Positions 58,323 through 64,000 of a stretch of DNA of 64,000 nucleotides are shown piece after piece. Where the stretch lies: contig OU744723.1 of the NCBI GenBank assembly GCA_916613615.1, positions 32,618,171 to 32,682,170 of the forward strand, read 5' to 3'. The position numbers and the translations under genes are program-made. How positions within the stretch are numbered: position 1 is the stretch's first letter; each line of letters opens with the position of its first letter. Under the pieces are notes generated by a model that was not told the origin of the DNA, did no database searches, and worked only from the letters and a program-made list of their open reading frames with translations. The DNA is from Steromphala cineraria. Its lineage: Eukaryota > Mollusca > Gastropoda > Trochida > Trochidae.

Positions 58323-59462
58323 TTAAATGTTCATAAAATTCTGAACATAGTCTTTGAACTTCTTTGGCAGGACCCTCTGTCGACCACTTCTGGTGGTTTG
58401 AGTGTTGTTTGGCAAGTCTCTGTCACTCAATGTTCTTAACACAGCATCACTGACATCTGGAGTTGAGACACTAGGTTTAGAGTCAGTGTTGTCTGGTATA
58501 CCAGTCTGTTTGACTGGAGTTGTCATCTCAGGTCTGCTAGGTTGAGGTTTCATCTCAGGGCTGCATGTGTCACAGCTAGTATCTGGACGTAGATACTTTC
58601 TGTTTCGTCTGTACATTCTTCCGCCTGCTTCGACAAGGTAGGAACGTGGTCCAACCTTAGCAACACAGGAACCGTCAACCCAGGGGTTCTTCGGGTTGAG
58701 TGGTTGCAGCTTTATGTTGTCACCAACCTCCAATTCCGGCAAGGGCTTCGCAGTTCGGTCGTATTGGGACTTCGCTTTCTGTCGCTTGTTGAGGATATTG
58801 TATTGAGGACCGTTGTCTGTGACCATGTCTGCAATGCCGTGTCTTGCAAAATGGGCTTTAGTGGCATTGATTACAGTGATGGCTGTTGTGTCATCCAGCT
58901 TATCTAGTTCAAAGAAATCACTATGGTAATCCACTGTCACTAAGTAGTTCTCACCATTAAGCATGAAGATGTCTTGACCTACTTTTGACCAAGGTATCAC
59001 TGGTACTTTGTGTGTCATGAGTGGCTCTTTCCGTTGTCGAATCGCAAATGCTGAACATGTGCTGCATGTTTGTATCTTGTCTTTGATTTCTCCCAACATT
59101 CCTGGCCAGAACAACACATCGCGGGCCCGACGTATACACGCTTCGGCTCCAAGATGGCTACTGTGAGCTTTGGCAATCATTTGTGGTCTCATGATAGATG
59201 GTACAATCACTTTCATGCCTTTGTACAATACTCTATCTTGTGCTGTCAATTCTTCTCTGTATGTCCAGTATTCTCGGATGCCCACTGGTACTTCATCTTT
59301 CGTATCTGGCCAACCCGTCATTACTGTTGTCATCAATGACTGTAGTGTTGGGTCTGATGTCGTGCATCTCTTGACTTGTTCAAGCGTTCCGGTTGACAAA
59401 CGCATATAGTCAGCTTGATTGACCTGCGCGATCTCATCAAATAGCATTTTTTCTTGATTCAT
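58323..59462 (-). pseudogene. Gypsy integrase fragment with zinc finger and GPF-type end
   Basis: 379 codons. The HHCC zinc-binding domain is present (HSSHLGAEACIRRARD then CSTCSAF). The integrase core starts (VGQDIF, then VTDNGPQY with two catalytic Asp), but it jumps straight to NKRQKAKSQYDR of the C-terminal part. The segment with the catalytic Glu is missing. A Pro/Ser/Thr-rich tail follows. Cannot integrate by itself. Confidence 0.85.
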
Positions 59463-60166
59463 CTGGAAGACTTGATACTCGCCAGTATCTTCGTTGCTGT
59501 TGTTCTTCCTCGGTAGGTATGCTCGATAAGCATATCAGCGATGAACATCTGTGAACCTGGTAGGTAGGTCACAGATAGACTGTACTTCTGAAGACGAAGC
59601 AGCATTCTCTGTAATCTCTTCGGTGCTTTGTGTACAGATTTCTGGAAAATCGGTACAAGTGGCTTGTGATCCGATTGTACTGTGATTGTTTCTCTTCCAT
59701 GCAGATACTGATCAAACCTGACACATGCAAACACTATCGCAAGACATTCCTTTTCTATCTGTGCATAACGACGTTCCGTTGATGACAAAGCTTTGGATGC
59801 GAACGCTATTGGCTGTCCATTTTGCATGAGAGTGGCTCCTAGTCCAGATTCAGATGCATCGCATTGTATGGTGACTTCCTCATCGACGTCATAATACTTC
59901 AGGACTGGGGCTTCACTGATCAGTTGCTTGATTGTTGTAAATGCTTCTTCTTGTTGACTCTGCCACATGAACTGACTTGATTTGTCGGTCACACGTCGTA
60001 ATGGCTCGCAGACATCAGAGAGTCGTGGCATGAATTTCGACAAGTAGTTGACGCATCCAAGTAGACGTTGCACACCTTTCTTGTCTTCTGGCTTCGGTAG
60101 ATGGACAATCGCTTCTACCTTGGACGGGTCTGGTCGCAGTCCTCGACTTGTTAGCAACTGGCCCAT
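59459..60166 (-). pseudogene. Gypsy RT thumb and RNase H fragment
   Basis: RT thumb and connection (LLGCVNYLSKFMPRL), then RNase H with CDASESGLGA, AQIEKECLA and QSDHKPL catalytic regions. The frame is shifted relative to both neighbours: against upstream RT in a C-run near 60200-60203 and against integrase near 59530. Confidence 0.85.
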
Positions 60167-60659
60167 GTATGGAACTTCTGTCAGTCTTGATCTCAGTTTC
60201 CCCTTTTCTCTTCAACAGGTTGATTAAGTTTCTGTCATGGTCTCTCAACGCTTCTTCCATTGTTTCTCCTGACCCATAGCAAAGTATGTCATCGTGAATG
60301 ACTTCAACACCGTCAAGCCCTGACAAAGCTTCTGTCTGTCTGCGTTGATACTCTTCGGGTGCACTGCTTATACCTTGCGGCATTCTCAAATATCTGTAAC
60401 GTCCAAATGGAGTCGAGAATGTGGTCAAGTATGAACTTTCTTCGTCCAGCTTTACTTGATAGCAGCCATCTTTAGCATCCAAGACTGTGAACACTTTTGC
60501 CTTAGCTAGCTTTGGCAAAATCTCATCTACCACAGGCATTTGGTACTTGGGACGTTTGATTGCTCGATTCAAATCTTTAGGGTCAATGTACACACGAAGT
60601 TTGTTTGGCTTTTGCACACTGATAAGACGCCATTTTGTATGATTTGAGAGTTTTTTCAA
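60015..60659 (-). pseudogene. Gypsy reverse transcriptase fragment
   Basis: Palm domain from LRVYIDPKDLNRAIKR through FTVLDAKDGCYQVKLD, FGRYRYLRMPQGISSAPEEY and the active-site motif VIHDDILCYG. The N-terminal fingers are missing through the internal deletion. The useful frame ends near 60200; the remaining codons are out of frame. Confidence 0.85.
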
Positions 60660-60771
60660 TTTCGCACTAATTGCTACTTACAAACTTGTCCTACTTTGAG
60701 AATCTCATACACTTCACCGTGCTTTGATCGGCATAGACCTGATAACGGCAGTTACTTCACTTCTGACACCA

Positions 60772-60955
60772 TGTTTATGTATCTTATTATTAATCATGCG
60801 TCGGCATGATGCTTTGATAAAAGACACAAGCATTATCAAAATCGTGTATTCGAGCAGACTACATCCGCCTTCCCATTGCATGCTGGGAGCAACCTACATA
60901 CGGGTGGTACAAGGATTCCCCCGTTCTATAAATAGATCGTGCTGACATACCAACA
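60772..60955 (-). repeat. 5' LTR of the Gypsy element
   Basis: 184 bp, matching 57918-58102; flanked outside by GATGC. Confidence 0.9.
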
Positions 60956-60960
60956 GATGC

Positions 60961-61547
60961 CGATGACATCGGCGATGAGGCAAGAATCTACTAAGTCTTA
61001 TTTGTTGAGAAGGATTTCAGGATCAATGACGAGAAAGGTAATCAACTAATCATTATAGTTTATAATTTATTCAAGTGTTGTCCTTTGTTTATCGAGTAGC
61101 TTGTCTTCATATAAATACACTCATCTCGTGTAATATTACCATCACGTAACCTGTTTTTGTGTATTAACAAATTGTGTCATATATATCTCACTAACTGTAA
61201 TTTTGTCCCTATTAAGTTGATCAGTTGATCTTAGCAGAACATTATCAACATTGATTTGATCTGTTCAACTCCTCACTTCATTGAAGAAAACTGAAAGATA
61301 TTTCAAGCTATATTATATCCAAATTCACGAAATAGTTTTTTGGACAACTTTTCTGGGTGAAAAATCCTTTCCAAAAAATTTCAAATAGAATGAAAAAAAA
61401 GTATAGAAGCAAGGAAATGTAACCCAAATCTTAAATCAAATAGTTTTAGAGGGTGATCCCTGTTCTATTCACAGGGACTTGTAATGCAGAAAACAACAGA
61501 GTAAAAAGCTTTTTAGTCAACGATCCAGCACATTTCTTTGGTCAAAT
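60961..61547. other. non-coding, before assembly gap
   Basis: AT-rich; may be intron or 5' flank of NHL copy 3, but no exon is recognisable. Confidence 0.4.
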
Positions 61548-62047
61548 NNNNNNNNNNNNNNNNNNNNNNNNNNNNNNNNNNNNNNNNNNNNNNNNNNNNN
61601 NNNNNNNNNNNNNNNNNNNNNNNNNNNNNNNNNNNNNNNNNNNNNNNNNNNNNNNNNNNNNNNNNNNNNNNNNNNNNNNNNNNNNNNNNNNNNNNNNNNN
61701 NNNNNNNNNNNNNNNNNNNNNNNNNNNNNNNNNNNNNNNNNNNNNNNNNNNNNNNNNNNNNNNNNNNNNNNNNNNNNNNNNNNNNNNNNNNNNNNNNNNN
61801 NNNNNNNNNNNNNNNNNNNNNNNNNNNNNNNNNNNNNNNNNNNNNNNNNNNNNNNNNNNNNNNNNNNNNNNNNNNNNNNNNNNNNNNNNNNNNNNNNNNN
61901 NNNNNNNNNNNNNNNNNNNNNNNNNNNNNNNNNNNNNNNNNNNNNNNNNNNNNNNNNNNNNNNNNNNNNNNNNNNNNNNNNNNNNNNNNNNNNNNNNNNN
62001 NNNNNNNNNNNNNNNNNNNNNNNNNNNNNNNNNNNNNNNNNNNNNNN
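61548..62047. other. assembly gap of exactly 500 N
   Basis: A run of 500 N, a round number typical of scaffold joins of unknown length. It falls on the coding part of NHL copy 3. Confidence 0.98.
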
Positions 62048-62054
62048 TGGTTAG
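62048..62054 (+). CDS. last codons of NHL copy 3, rest in gap
   Basis: The gap ends at TGGTTAG, equal to the third base of TTT, GGT and stop TAG of copy 2. The following 160 bp match the 3' UTRs of copies 1 and 2, so the gene lies in the gap. Confidence 0.7.
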
Positions 62055-62580
62055 GTTTGCAGGTACCTCGATGGTGATTTGAGAACGCTAATCAAAGATC
62101 AATTTCAAAGTGAAATTTACAAATAAGAAAGTATTTTTAAAAATGCACTGTATTCTTTTATTGTTTGCAGTTAAAATGTACACACCAATACTGATTTGAC
62201 TGTTGAAATAAAATAATTAAAAAATGACAAATAATTTATCTACTCTGTTGTCAAATCATTGTGCAGTCTTTAATTGATGTTATAGTTGCAGGAGTTGTTA
62301 TTGTTGTAGCGCTAACTTTAACTCATATTCAAAATACATTATTTTTTATGGCATTGATTACAAACCACATTATGTTTATATCCCAATCATTGAGGAAAGA
62401 TTTAGTTTACAAACATGCCAGTCTGATCGCACGTGGAAAACGAGGAAATTGACACGTTACATGTGACACACGTGTCGATTCTTCTGACCAGAAAGACCTA
62501 ATCTTAAAAAGAGAAGAATGTCAATTTCTGGTTTAATTGATATGTGTTTATATTTTGAATTAAACTCATTAAATGAACAA
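62055..62580 (+). repeat. 3' flank of NHL copy 3
   Basis: Paralogous to 68-720 and 1285-1400 (GCACGTGGAAAACGAGGAAA, TGTCAATTTCTG). 62581-62830 has no feature. Confidence 0.7.
62207..62212 (+). terminator. poly(A) signal of NHL copy 3
   Basis: AATAAA 153 bp after the stop, as in the other copies. Confidence 0.7.
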
Positions 62581-62827
62581 TCTTTGCTATAACCTTTATA
62601 TCACATTCTAGTGACACAATTTGCATCAAAAACACTACCAAGCTACAATACGTATTTTTCGGACTTATGTAAACTTTTAAAATTAAACTTGCTATTAAGG
62701 TAGTTTAATTTATGTTTCAACAGCAAACGCAAAACAAAATAAAAATAAAGGAACAATGAATATATGCAAATATTCTCAGAAACAAAAGTCATTGTGAACC
62801 ATAATAGATTTACTCCACCATAAGAGA

Positions 62828-63912
62828 TTGTTTTTTGTTCTGGAATGGTTCTCCTCGTATCTCAGCAACCGCTCAATGCAGGTGAAGGTGGATGCAGAAT
62901 ATTCACAGACAAGGCCCCTAGAGCACGGGGTACCACAGGGATCTGTCCTTGGACCAATTCTTTTCTCTGCATACATCTCTCCGTTAGGCACAATCATCAG
63001 AAACTTTCAGCTCAATTTCCATCTATATGCTGATGAGAATCAGTTGTATGTCTTTGTTAAACCAATGCAACTTGCAAGATCACAGGCCAGGATTGAAGCA
63101 TGTATATTTGAACTTCAAAGGTGGATGAGGTGTAACTTCCTTAAAGTCAATATGGACAAGACAGAGTACATGATCCTCGGCACAAAGCAGCAGCTTCAGA
63201 AGATAATCCTCAAACCACTATTTGTTGGCGATGTCACTGTAACACCTGTGACGGAGCTGAAAAACCTAGGTGTGTGCTTTGAAAGGACCATGTCAAGCGA
63301 TCGACAAGCACTTGTCACTGCCAAATCTGCAAACAACAATCTAAGAAACATAGGTAAAATCAGAAAGTATCTGGATGAAGAAACAACAAAAGTGCTTGTC
63401 CACTCATATGTCACCTCAAGATTGGACTATGGAAATTCCCTCCTTACTCAAACAACATCTTATAAGCACCTGCAACTGATCCAGAACCATGCTGCACGGA
63501 TTGTAACACGCTCTGCAAAACAATGTCACATCACCCCTGTACTGTACAATCTACACTGGCTACCAGTTCAACAGCGAGTTATTTTCAAAGTTCTCTGCAT
63601 CACCTTTTCTGTCCTAAATGACGCAGCTGCACCAACCTACCTCAAAGACCTAATCCAGCCACACACGCCTACTAGAACTCTACGATCCAAAGACCAGCTT
63701 CTACTTTCAACCCCTGCTACAAGAACTCGTTTAGCCGAAAGATCCTTCTCTGTTGCAGCGCCAAAACTATGGAACTCCCTTCCCCTAGAGATTCGATCAG
63801 CTAGCGACTACAAGAACTTTCGAACTCAACTAAGCGCCGCTGAGCAATTGTATGATTGGAAGTTAGGCGCTATAAAAGTTCATTATTATTATTATTATTA
63901 TTATTATTAAAA
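62828..63912 (+). mobile_element. 5'-truncated CR1/L2-like LINE with (ATT)n tail
   Basis: An open frame of 360 codons starts inside the reverse transcriptase: VLEWFSSYLSNRSMQV, then GVPQGSVLGPILFSAYI and an active-site region HLYADENQLY. It continues through the thumb and C-terminal region (VLYNLHWLPVQQRVIFKVL, PKLWNSLPLEIR) and runs into the (ATT)n tail at 63882-63910. The start was set by truncation; the ATG is not native. The catalytic YADD reads YADE, so the enzyme would be dead even if complete. Sense is the same as the NHL genes. Confidence 0.9.
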
Positions 63913-64000
63913 CAGTAATAGGCTGTGGTTATTGAAATTGGCAAAATGTTGATGAGCTATAAACATGCCCTCATTTGGTACTCCACATCAAGAATTATGC

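Larger units (their letters stand above)
57913..60960 (-). mobile_element. Ty3/Gypsy LTR retrotransposon, internally deleted
   Basis: Element 57918-60955 with a 5-bp target duplication GATGC (57913-57917 and 60956-60960). LTRs are 184-185 bp and start TG, end CA. Next to the 5' LTR the minus strand reads TGGTGTCAGAAGTG, a Gypsy-type primer-binding site; next to the 3' LTR it has AAGGGAGA, a polypurine tract. gag, protease and the start of the reverse transcriptase are gone: only about 110 bp separate the LTR from mid-RT. The integrase core is deleted too. Reading frames are shifted twice. Transmobilised or inserted before decay. Confidence 0.9.

Noticed and set aside
61453..62082. Open frames across the N run
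   Set aside because: They consist of unknown bases and carry no information.

Overview
This is animal nuclear DNA: AT-rich, intron-bearing and full of repeats. The repeats look like those of a marine mollusc. They include tracts rich in TGACCTTGACC words, GACGGACGGAC tracts ending in AGCTCA hairpins, and a fragment resembling an abalone-type repeat. I infer a gastropod, possibly Haliotis; this rests on repeat character and was not tested by a search.

Few genes can be supported. (1) A family of NHL/beta-propeller proteins like TRIM C-terminal halves is present as one complete reading frame (53040-53891 +) and two 3' ends (2-67, and 62048-62054 after a 500-N gap). All three share stop codon, 3' UTR and a poly(A) signal at the same distance. 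(2) A large minus-strand gene of four recognisable exons (31146-30792, 30678-30550, 30201-30019, 24919-21309) has phase-compatible splice sites. It encodes an acidic N-terminus, a STAND-type P-loop NTPase and a long array of 27-residue ankyrin-like repeats. It carries a one-base frameshift between NTPase and ankyrin parts, and its 3' repeats (21308-20025) are decayed. Both families resemble the expanded innate-immune repertoires of molluscs.

Layout: 0-1.4 kb, 3' end and flank of NHL copy 1. 1.7-11 kb, duplicated non-coding blocks, a SINE, a MITE and a 503-bp-arm inverted repeat. 11.26-13.53 kb, a 51-bp minisatellite of about 44 copies. 13.5-20 kb, more duplicated blocks and MITEs. 20.0-31.15 kb, the STAND-ankyrin gene, whose 5.1-kb intron holds a decayed DIRS-like element and a 5'-truncated LINE. 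31.2-34.2 kb, three satellite-like repeat families. 34-49 kb, mostly non-coding with a CRE cluster, composite satellites, MITEs and Penelope-end-like repeats. 49.9-56.5 kb, the second NHL unit with its duplicated flanks. 57.9-60.96 kb, an internally deleted Ty3/Gypsy element with LTRs and a 5-bp target duplication. 61-64 kb, the gap, NHL copy 3 3' end and a CR1/L2-like LINE.

The window reads as a tandemly duplicated NHL-gene locus, split by insertion or retention of a STAND-ankyrin gene and loaded with recent mobile elements. Comparing paralogous flanks exposes several insertions as filled versus empty sites.
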